Assembly (NCBI GenBank): GCA_020650975.1
Contig: JAIPMN010001849.1
Coordinates: forward strand, 294 to 38,209
Length of the DNA stretch: 37,916 nt
DNA from: Apostichopus californicus
Lineage: Eukaryota > Echinodermata > Holothuroidea > Aspidochirotida > Stichopodidae
Direction of reading: 5' to 3'
The notes below the pieces were generated by a model that was not told the origin of the DNA, did no database searches, and saw only the letters and a program-made list of their open reading frames with translations. This document shows, piece after piece, positions 23,201-35,200 of this stretch (its first letter is position 1; the number at the start of each line of letters is the position of its first letter). Made by a program: the position numbers and the translations under genes.

Positions 23201-26200
23201 TGCGTGTGCATTAGTCCACCAATATTTATGCACGTCATAATCACAACAATTTCAAAATCCAAATAGAAAGGTTGTGTGTTCCTTTTAGGTAGCACATTCC
23301 TTACAAAGTACAGCCACTGTATGTAATTCTTACATGTCATAGGTGGGCACCAAATCAACCTTGCAGCCTGCAGGTCATGTTGAAATGTTGTACCTAATCT
23401 CTGGGCTGCAACCCTTATTAAGGATATATGCCAACTTCTGTTGCCAAAAATTGGAAATATTAGGTAATATGGGATTGAATTATGATAAAGTTCTTCATGT
23501 GCATTGTGTCTGAGGATACTGTTGCATCCTAAAGGATGAATCACTAAGATTATAGTCAGCTAAATTCATTGTTTCCTAAAATGTATCATTAGCATGTCCA
23601 GGACGGATAATTCTTAAAAGTTTGCTATAATGCTCCCCCGGCAGAATTGATAGGGTTTCGAAATGCTACTTGCCCTCAGCATAAAACGTGCCCGTGGGAC
23701 ACACTTTGCTCACCTGTGATCTACTCAAATATTTCATTTGTGCTCTTTTGGTACAAAAAATTGAGTATCTTGAAATTAAAGAAAATATTGTTACCAGAGA
23801 ATAAACAACAGAAATATAACTAGTTTCACCAAAATTTTGATTTGTTTAGATTGTGTTTTGTAAGTTTCTTACATTTGGATGATACCAATCCATGAGGTAT
23901 TTGCTTTTTTGTATGTATGGAAAACATTGAATGTATTGGAGAGTTTGAACATGATTAAGTAGCATTTATTATGTTCAGTAGTATAGGAATAAGATTTTTC
24001 ATCCTTTCTCTGGTTTTCATGTTCTTAGAGGTGAGTTGAGAAGGGTGTCCGATTAAACATATGAATGGAAATACGATTTTCATAAATGTCAAATGTTCAA
24101 GCCAATCTAATAAAGCAGTTGCTGTATTTAGGAAGAAATAATAACAATAATCCAAATATAGCAAACAAGAATACAGAAGGCATTTTAAGAACACTGAGGT
24201 ATAAAACTTTTCTTTAACATCCCTCTTTTTTTTAACATAAATATTAATTTTTTCTTGTCGCTCTAGATCTCTGATGTCTGTACTCTTCTCTACATTGGAA
24301 CAGGAATTGCGGAATTTTATTTCTTTCTCCGAGAAAATGGATAGCTTGTAAGTCTATATTATAATGATTATTTACAGCAGTTGATGCATAGCAGAGTGAC
24401 ATGTTTAGTGCTGTAAAAAGTCCAGCCTCTGAATTGAACTCAAGACGACTTCAGTAGCTTCTTGGTGACTTGACATGAGTCTGACCCCCAAAATAACTTG
24501 ACTTGACTCAAACTGGCAAACTTCTCTTAAGTCATTGCAAAGTACTTGACTTTGCTCAGGATGGAACCATCACTTAACAATACATATGGACTCACAGTCA
24601 AAGCAAGGAACTTGTGTCATTAGAAGGGAACTGAGTCTTCAGCATTGAGAATTCAGGATTGCTATAATTATATTAGCATTCATCATACAATTAAGTCTTG
24701 CATACAAATGTAGCATTTGTTTTAATGGGAGGCATTACTAATAGTAATGAGTAATGGCAAAGAGTATATATTGCATATAAAAAATGCCAAGTTGGTTCTT
24801 GAAATACAATTTAATGTGTGTGCACAAAAAAGTAATATTAACCTGATAGGAAGTTTATAGTGAACTATAAATTCTGAATTATGACACTGTATAAAATGAG
24901 CCTGGGTAAAAATGGTGGCATGTAGTCTGTTATCAACTTAAACTGACTCACAGAAATGTTGACTACTTAATACTTATTGTGACTTGGGCAGACGTGTGAC
25001 TTGGGTGACGTTTACAATGAGCACACAGTTGAACGCAAAACTTTATCACAATGTTGATGGTATAATATTAAAACATGTACTACTTTTGGACTCTTTGTTT
25101 TGCATATCTATCATTTTTGTTTGTATTCTCCATTTCTTTGAGGATTCCCCAGTGTCTTTGTTAAACTTTCATAAAAATCTTCCCATTTTTCATGTTCAAA
25201 GATGACTCATGTATTGTTGTATTAATGGAGGCTACAAGTATCAATTGTGTATGCATGTACAACCTGTAAAGGATTTAAATCAAGTGTTTGAATAAAAGGG
25301 AAAAAACTTGAAGATGTTTCAAATTCCTGTAAATGGAGAACACCACTTAAATATGAGCTGTTCAAGACCTAGCCTAATATGCATATGAGAGCCACATAAG
25401 GGTTGAAGTCTTATCAACTGTCTAGTAGGGTAGTAACTATCAGTTTATCCCATGGTTGGTAAGAAGTATCTAACAGGTTTGTCAAGACATTAACAAGAAT
25501 TTTCTTTTTAACTTTAAATAGCAAATGCAGCCAACTACTGAAAATTATTCTCAGAATTATTTGGATACAAATTGAGAGGGCCAGTGTAAACATCCTTGTT
25601 GCTCTTAAACAGGAAGCAATGATAAGATATCTGGATGCATGTAGCATCCCAACTTGAAAATTTGAAGTATCCTCCCTCATGTTTGTATAGTATAAGGGAA
25701 TGTTATTTATCAGTGGTATGTTTGCTGTAAATTGTTCCTTTCTTGTTCCAGTTTCTCTGTGTTTATGCTGGTCAGGATAAGCCATGATGTCCTATCTCAG
25801 TCACAGACCGATAAATCTTCAGCTTCCTACCTCCATCTAATCCTTGCCAACTGTCTGGTGGAGGTCAAACGAAAGTTTGATGTTTACATCGTAAGTAGAT
25901 CTGTATATGGTTACTACAACTTGTACAGACTAGGTACTGTATGTAACACACAGTGCTAAACAAATATATTCAGAGAAGTTGCATTATAATGAAATCAGGC
26001 ATAACTGTAGAGCGTACTCTAACACTCATATGCTCTGTTAACTACTGTTTTGATCCATCAGTATGTTCAATGATGGACTACTGATGAGCTACTGTTTTGA
26101 TCCATCAGTATGTTCAATGATGGACTACTGATGAGCTACTGTTTTGATCCATCAGTATGTGCAATGATGGACTACTGATGAGCTACTGTTTTGATCCACC

Positions 26201-29200
26201 AGTATGTGCAATGATGGACTACTGATGAGCTACTGTTTTGATCCATCAGTATGTTCAAAGATGGACTACTGATGAGCTACTGTTTTGATCCATCAGTATG
26301 TTCAATGATGGACTACTGATGAGCTACTGTTTTGATCCATCAGTATGTTAAATGATGGACTACTGATGAGCTACTGTTTTGATCCATCAGTATGTTCAAT
26401 GATGGACTACTGATGAGCTACTGTTTTGATCCATCAGTATGTTCATTGATGGAGTACTTATGATCTACTGTTTTGATCCATCAGTATGTTCAATGATGGA
26501 CTACTGATGAGCTACTGTTTTGATCCATCAGTATGTTAAATGATGGACTACTGATGAGCTACTGTTTTGATTCATCAGTATGTGCAATGATGGACTACTG
26601 ATGAGCTACTGTTTTGATCCATCAGTATGTTCAATGATGGACTACTGATGAGCTACTGTTTTGATCCATCAGTATGTTAAATGATGGACTACTGATGAGC
26701 TACTGTTTTGATCCATCAGTATGTGCAATGATGGACTACTGATGAGCTACTGTTTTGATCCATCAGTATGTTCAATGATGGACTACTGATGAGCTACTGT
26801 TTTGATCCATCAGTATGTTCAATGATGGACTACTGATGAGCTACTTTTTTGATCCATCAGTATGATGGAGTACTGATGAGCTACTGTTTTGATCTCTTGA
26901 TGTTAGTATGATTCTCAACCTCAGATTTTCATGTATCTTTAACTATCAATGCATTCCTGCACACATTAGGCTAATACAGGCAGCCAAGAGCCAGGTAATG
27001 GAAACATGCCTGATTATCATTCAGTAGTTTCATATTCACAACATGACATGATAACACTTCTAGGCTCCCTGTAATTGAAACACCTGGGTATCAACATAGA
27101 TCACCCTACTCGTGACCCAGGAAAGGGATGTTGCCCTACTAAATACTTAAGTCCAGAGCAGTTGTGAGGTATAACCTATTAATTATTGATCTTCTTCTTT
27201 CCTTCGATAGGATGCCCAGGAGCAATCAGTAAAAGAGACCAAGGTATCCAAGAGGGGCAGATGTGGTATACTTGCATTTGTGAAAGACTTTGAGGTGAGA
27301 TAATACCTTCACCAAACTAGAATGGAATTGTGATATTTGCAGTAGACGCACCATGGTCATAGTCACTGTGGCCATTTAAGGGGTACTGGAGCCACAGATA
27401 TCAATTTCATGAGATAATGTTTGGTGTTTAGTGTCTATGTTATGCGCTATCGACCGATTTGCGCCATCGATCGATAGCGCTGCGCTATCTATGGATCCGT
27501 CGTTAGCGCAAGCATCGGTAGATAGCCACTTTCTTGTACCCGCTGTGCTTGAGTTCGTCTACGTGAATACCCTTTACGACATTGAACACGTCAGCATGGA
27601 CAACTCGCAGGAACTTGGCGCTTCCCTCAACTTGTATCTTCTGCTCCTTTAGGATGACCAGAACTTGATTAAGACCAAGGCCAGGAAGGTCGACAATCTG
27701 AAAATTCTGTGTTTTGACCCAATGTCGGAAGTGCGAGTTCACCTTGATGATCAAGAAGATGAGATTTTATGGCATCGTACTTCTCCGCGCTGATGACTGG
27801 GCTCTTTGTTGAAGCAGCTTGGCGGTCGACGGTCTCCTGCATGTGTTCTCGAAAAGCTGGCTCTTTTTTCATTTTTACATCCTGAAATTAAAAAAAAAAC
27901 ATTGTCATTATCAAAAATAGACATACAATCCGTCGATCTGCCTGCGCCATCGATCGATACCTGCGCGATCTACCGATGCTTGCGCTAACGACGGATCCAT
28001 AGATAGCGCAGCGCTATCGATCGATGGCGCTAATCGGTCGATAGCGCATAACATCTACACTTTGTTTGTCTCCAGTCTGTGAGGAGAAGAGCCATATTGT
28101 TTTCTGTGGAAGTCAAAGGTCATCTGAAAATCTAGACAAATCTCGTTAACTTAATTACTCCCTAAGTGAAGATTCAGCGAACGTCATACTCATAAAGAAG
28201 GTCCACCTTGGTGATTAAATGAAAGTTAAACATGATAACTTCAAAAGCAAAGCTTGGATGAACTTCATAGTCTTTCAGTTATTAATAGTATCTGAAGCGG
28301 ATTCCTTGACAGAGATCAAGAGTGATGTCGTGCCTAACGTTGTGTGTAGCAGCAATCAGCATGCTGTCTATTTATTACAGAATCCTCTATCTCTGCAGGA
28401 TACTGGTTGCTCTAAGGGAAACACATTAGCCATTATAGCCATTCCTCATCTTTCCCTTCCCCCCCCCCGACCCAGCCCTGCGTACAGACAACATAGAATG
28501 ATATGTATGTCACATACAGTAATTTGTTACTTTGGTCAGCTGAAATCACCAGGAAGTAGAAATTTAGCCATAACATTTGCAAAAGAAACAAGACAATGTG
28601 GCAAGTTTATGGGTCACAAGATTTTTGTTTTAACAGGAATAAATTTTATGGGTCACAAGATTTTTGTTTTAACAGGAATAAACGGTAAACTCTCCGATGT
28701 AGGAGGATGAAAGTATTGTGACAACTTAGATTTCTTGGTTTAATTTAGGGCAATCCAGTTATGTGTGAATGTTACATGCTGGATTAGAGTGACACACAGT
28801 TAAAACCTAAATCAAAATACAGATTTAAGGACATATTTCTGGAACAGGTGCTGGTTTGTTTCACCAAGAGCTATTGAGTTCTGACTTCTGTAGCTTCTGT
28901 AGCTGTAGCTTAAAGTTTTCAGAAAACTCATTCCGTCTCATCTTATGACAGAAAGTGTTGCACTATAGTCTTAAGCTATCACCTGGAATAGTGTTTTTAT
29001 GGCCAAAAGTGAATTTCATTTGCTGCAAGTTATTCTTCCTGTACGAGTCATCCTTCAGATGAATTGGTTGATTATTTCAATCAAGTTTTCCAGCTAATTG
29101 CCCAACAATTCACTGTAGTTTATTTCATGGCCCATTTTGACAGATCTTTGCAGAGCAAGCAGAAACTGTATTTAAGGGATCGGATAGACGTAGAGACTTG

Positions 29201-32200
29201 GACAAAGCTTACAGTCGCCTCATGATTGCCCAACACTCTGCCATTCACAGAGTCGCCATGGAACACCAGAAGACACCAAGGGATGTTGTCATATTTGGTA
29301 AGTTAACAGAAAAGGCTCTTCAAAAAGGGGCAAGAATATTAAACGTCACCGGACATTCTAATAGTTACACATCCCCTCCTCTGTGAATATTTGTTTGACC
29401 TCAAGAAACAGCCCCAAAAGAAATCATGTTATTCATCCTGCTAAATCCAAGTTTGAAAGCCAATGTAATATTAGTATTGTTTGCCTGTATAGCATGATGT
29501 GATTTTAATGTCATTACTAGTTGCTTATGGTGTCTAAAGTTAGAGAATATCAAAGTATGTTAAATGTACATTCTGTTTGAAGGGAGGTGTCAAGTAATAC
29601 AGAATGTCACCCTAAATACATCTGTCTTTTGAATCAGAATTTATATTGTGCAGAGATAGATTGTTTGTAGTTCTTACCTTAACTATTGTTATAAGTAACC
29701 GGACACTGTTTGATTTATGAAGTCATTTCTGTGAACCCATAGTTTGAAATTTATCATATGTTTCTCTTCTTGCAGAAAACTTTCACTATTTGCATGGTGA
29801 GTCAAATTCAGACCTTTGTATTATAGTTCTAAGGAGTCTAAAGTCAGTTGAATGTTTTTTTTTTGTTACGATGCCGAAGGCTCAGTAACCCTTGCAGTCG
29901 TGCTGGCATGTATGTGGGTGTGTGTGTGTGTATGTGTTTGCTAGCTTGTAAACATGATATCTCAACAACCACTTGTTGAATCATTGTTATACTTGGTACG
30001 TAAATGCCCCATAACATGTAGATGTGCCCATTTGTATTTTTTGTTCTCATCTCATGAATATTAATTAGTATGTAGGGCTTACCGGCTTCAACCGTATGTC
30101 CGATTTAATTCATAATTGGTATGGTGATGTACTATATAGTTAGTACATGTTCTTTGCAACAACAACAAGTTCTACCTCATTAGTATTCATGAGTGGGTGG
30201 GGTTTAATGGGAAATCGTCAAAAACAGCTTGTAAACACGATATCTCGACATAAACAAGTTGAATCAATGTCATTGGTAGGTAGATCCAGCTTGGTGAGTG
30301 CAAAAACCCTATTGAAATTGGTAAAGGTCACATGAGGTCAACAGGTGACAAAGTCTAAAAACCTTTAACCAAGAAAACTCCAAAATGAAAGCTACAATTA
30401 ATCTGTGAATTCTCCAATGCTGTGATTTTCTTTTGGTGAACATAGTTTGGTCAAATTCAGTTCAGTTTTGTGCAGGGGCTCTATAGGTCTTCAACAATAC
30501 ATATAGTCATCCAGGAAATGAAATCTGCTTCAGATAGTTGATAGTCTTGCTTTAAATGTTCACTCAAACTGCTCTTACCAGGTTTCACTTTTTGAGCTTC
30601 AATGGTGCAATGGAGCTCAAATGGAGCTCAAATGGAGCTCAAATGGAGCTCAAATGGTGCAAAAATTGGCTCAATGAGTCAAAAGGTTATCTCAAATGGT
30701 CTCAAAATTGGTCATTTCTCTGTAATTTATACAAAATGATTTCTTGCTTTGGCAATTGGTTTTGCAAATATTTCACAGTGTATAAACAATGTCATGTAAC
30801 TCTCATTCATTAATAATAATTATTAAAGGGATGGTTGGTGGCAGAGCTGATTTGCTAGCTCAAAATTAGTAAAAGAAAATGTCATTTTATTCATACATCT
30901 AGGTGTCTATATTTCAAATAAGAAGACTGTTCTTCCTGGATATTGAAACATTTTGGAATAAAAGTTCTCTACTGTAAACTACATACCAGTGAATGAAACA
31001 GTCGATGTTCACAAGGGAGTGCCACAAATAAGAGCTGAAAATCTCCCATATTTTCTGGTTCTCACTGAATTTGTGGACAAATTTAACTACTTGCTCTACA
31101 TTAGTCAGATTGTTATTTTGAATTTTGAGCAAATCGTATGGCAAGGAATCAGAAAGCTAACTGCCTTTCTGGTTATACTTGGTCACTAAATAGACTTTGT
31201 CAATATGATAGCCAATTCCTGTTACCTTCCTTTATATGTTGCCGCATTAGTCAATAGATAATCCACATCATTTTGGTGTGCACAGGTTGATGAATATTAA
31301 CATACATTACCACACTATGATCATGTTTGGGCATTGGAACGACTAAACGTTTTCATTCCCGGTTTAGTCAACTCAGACCGAGCAGTAAGTTAATGGTTTA
31401 CAAACTGGAATGTTGATATGTAAAGTGATATAACTATGTGCCATATTAGCCATTGTGGATGCAATGTTTACACATCTGACATCCTAGCATGACAGAGTTA
31501 TAACATTAGGCTGTCTAGACATTATTATATTATATTACATGAGCAAAAAGAGTCCCAGGCAATCCAAAGATAATTTTCATTCAAATACCTCATAATTTTT
31601 CTTTCATATTCCTCATAATCTGTACAATTGTTCGACTTTTTTGTTGACGCTTCAGTGAATAGTCAACATTTTGACATGAAAAGTAAAAAATTATGACAAA
31701 AACAACTGGAATGCTCCACAGTTTGATTGTAAATGTCATTATGGTAATATGGTAAAGAAACAAAATTATAGAAAGTCACAGTGGACCAAATTCAGTGTTC
31801 TACTAAAATGAATCTGATAACAAAGTCAGACCAGGGAATTTCAGATTATTTCTGGTCCCTGAGCTGTTTTCTCTGAGGGAATATGATATCATCGTATGTC
31901 TCTTTGTCTGTTTATAGCATTACTCTCGAGGTTAAAGATAACCAGCTTGGAGCAAGAACGGAAAGAGGCCAAACAGAAATACCAGGAGCATATGCAATCA
32001 TATGTCATCGATTCTTTAGGGAGACCAATGGAAAAGCTGACTGTAAGTTTGATCAATCTTCTTATTATAACAGTAATGTATCTGTTGACGTGTTTATCAA
32101 TCTGCTCATAATAGCAGTAATGTATCTGTTGACATGTTTATCAATCTGCTTATAATAGCAGTGATGTATCTGTTGACATGTTTATCAATCTGCTTATATA

Positions 32201-35200
32201 ATAGCAGTAATGTATCTGTTCACCTGTTTATCAATCTGCTTATAATAGCAGTAATGTATCTGTTGACATGTTTATCAATCTGCTTATAATAGCAGTAATG
32301 TATCTGTTCACATGTTTATCAATCTGCTTATAATAGCAGTGATGTATCTGTTGACATGTTTATCAATCTGCTTATAATAGCAGTGATGTATCTGTTCACA
32401 TGTTTATCAATCTGCTTATAATAGCAGTAATGTATCTGTTGACATGTTTATCAATCTGCTTATATAATAGCAGTAATGTATCTGTTCACCTGTTTATCAA
32501 TCTGCTTATAATAGCAGTAATGTATCTGTTCACATGTTTATCAATCTGCTTATAATAGCAGTAATGTATCTGTTCACATGTTTATCAATCTGCTTATAAT
32601 AGCAGTGATGTATCTGTTCACCTGTTTATCAATCTGCTTATAATAGCAGTGATGTATCTGTTCACCTGTTTATCAATCTGCTTATAATAGCAGTAATGTA
32701 TCTGTTGACGTCTTAAAGTTAAGTAGAAGTAACAGGATGAGGCTGACGACATCAGATGTCTGCAGAACACCTACAGTTCCTCTGATGATAATAATAATTA
32801 ACAGTTCTTAGATTGCGCAACTTACAATAAAGTCTCGCCGCGCTGTACTTAACCCTGGTCATTGGTAACTTGTCACACCTACACACCAAAGTGTGCACAA
32901 TTCAAACATCTCTCCTGGGGCACCACAGTGCACCACAGCCATGTGTCACCTGGGGGACTTCCCATATGGTGCAGTCACAAACCGGCACACGCAACTATAT
33001 TTACAAGTCACCTCGCAAGTCCCCATTTATACACCTGGGTGAAGAGAGGCAAATGGAGATAAAGTGCCTTGCCAAAGGACACAATGCAATGATCTGGCCA
33101 GGACTAGAACCTGTTATCCTTGGACCACAAGTCCACTGCCTTAGCCAATTGACCACTACGCCCTGATTCCTTACATTGTGATGAATGAAATATTAATATA
33201 CATATTCTTCTCTGTCAGTCATTCGATCATACATCTGACATTTTATAACATACTGACATTTGTTTCATATTTTCCCAGCATTTCTTTGAGGGTGTCCAGG
33301 CCCTGGTTGGTCAGGGAGTGAAGGAGGAGGAGGTCGGTTACCAGATGGCCTTTAATAAGCAAGAACTACGCAAAGTCATCAAGGAATATCCAAACAAGGA
33401 GGTTTGTCAAAGAAAATGTTTGGCAGATTTGTAGCTTAAATAACCACAATCTGTTCAGCTGTTGCATTCTTCCTTCCTTCCTTCTTCAATGTACTTTCCT
33501 GACATGTGATAGTTGGTGAAAATGTTTAGTAGGTTTCATTTTTACACATGTTAAACTGATAATGAACATTGACAGTGTATCTTGACATCTTTAATTGGTT
33601 TACATTTATTAGGGAGTTTTGATCATTAGAAACAAATTGGTGTTCATTTAGTCTATGTATTTTTGGTATCAACTGATGACATCACACTTTTTCTTCTCAC
33701 TTGATAGGTGAAAAAGGGCTTGGACAGCTTGTATAAAAAGGTGGAAAAGACACTCTGTGAGGAAACAAATCTGATGCAGGTAATATTATCAGAGAAGAAT
33801 ATTCACATACTTACTGAAAGGTAGACTGCTTTGTAAACATGCTACTCAAACTGGTAAACATTCACTTTTAGTGTGTAATTACTGAATGTTACCATCCATT
33901 ACTAAGAATGCCATCTGATAGCATAACACTCAGTTAAAAGGCCTGTTCAGTGTACCAGCTTATACCTTACAATAAAGAAATACTTCATATTTGTTTCCTT
34001 GCTGGAAGCAAAGGAAACTATGCAGCCAGATTGGCGTGTGTGTGGCGTGTGAGTGTGTTCGCGTCTGTGACACATGCATAGGTCTTCAAAAACTCAACAA
34101 CGGAGTGATGGATATAGTCATACAAGCTAAGTAGATGTATTATAGTGAGAGCCTTTTTGTTTTTTGCAATGACCTTAATAATTAATGAGAATATTGGGTC
34201 AAACAAAAATCTTTACATTGCAAAATAACTCAGCAACCTTAAGTTGGATTGTAGCCAAACTTGGCATACAGTTGTTGGTTAATAGCTGGTACATGTACAG
34301 TAGGCTTAAAATGTTTTGGACTATTTGTGCCCAAACATTCTGTGCCCATTTTTGTCCTGGGTGGTACCAAATTTTATATTCACCTCAAATATATTTTGGG
34401 ACACATTCTTTGGGCTTGCATTTGTGGGGCCCAATATTTTGGGACCATTCGGACTCACATTTTTGGGTGGGCAATTATATTTTGAGCCACTTTGTTGGGC
34501 CAAATATTTTTGCGACCATTTGGGCGCAAAATTTTATCAGGCCCAATTTTTTTGGGAGGGACCAAGATTTTAAAAATTGCAATAACTCCAAAGCCTTAAT
34601 TCAGATTGTGTCCATACTTGGAATACAGATGTTGGTAATAGCTGGTTACAGGTGGGCATAAATATTATGATAAAGGGTGATGACATACAACACTTAAATA
34701 TTACACTAAGCAAGGAACCATAGTGCCTGTTGGGCTCTTGTGGTAATATTTGTCAGTTTCCTTTAAAATATCTACTTTTAACTGTTTCGATTTTTATTCA
34801 TGGTTGTTGAATGAAGATGATCAGTGTCATATTGTGTCAGTACTTTGAGTTGCTATGGTGAGTTGCTATGGTAGTTGCTATGGTAGTTTGGGCATTGTAC
34901 TGCTTGGTTCCAGTTCTATGCTTTGTTTAAATATAATGTCAATACACACATATATAGTACATGTGATGATAACCAGAGCACTTTATTTCTCACTTATAAA
35001 CCTTATCAGCTGATAGACTTAAACGTTTAAACCATACTTTGTTCTCTTTTCAGGTGGTGTGGCATTCCTTTCAAGAAGAGTTTATTCGTCAGTATAAGCA
35101 CATCGATGATATGATTCGCCGTTGCTATGGCGGCTCAAATGTTAGTCTTGAGTTTAGCATTGAAGATGTTCTCAAATATTTCTCGGAGATTGCACAGTCT

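Larger units (their letters stand above)
22560..26030. other. Rest of introns 13 and 14 and start of intron 15
   Basis: Apart from exons 14 and 15, this is AT-rich sequence without a recognised element. Intron 14 holds a loose run of GACTTGACTCAAACT-like words near 24440-24560. Confidence 0.45.

Noticed and set aside
26038..26895. Hammerhead ribozyme array or CRISPR array
   Set aside because: CTGATGAG matches the hammerhead core, but no GAAA partner or closing stem follows in the unit. Units are head-to-tail without unique spacers, so it is not a CRISPR array.
26038..26895. C/D box snoRNA cluster
   Set aside because: TGATGA and CTGA occur but overlap within one word, and no terminal stem brings boxes C and D together.
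32862..33166. Two overlapping ORFs of 66 and 98 residues
   Set aside because: Both are readings of the antisense SINE.
34185..34661. 158-residue ORF with FWDHF/GPNIF-like words
   Set aside because: Reading of degenerate TTTTGGGNCC units in a dispersed repeat; three frames are open side by side and none resembles a known domain.
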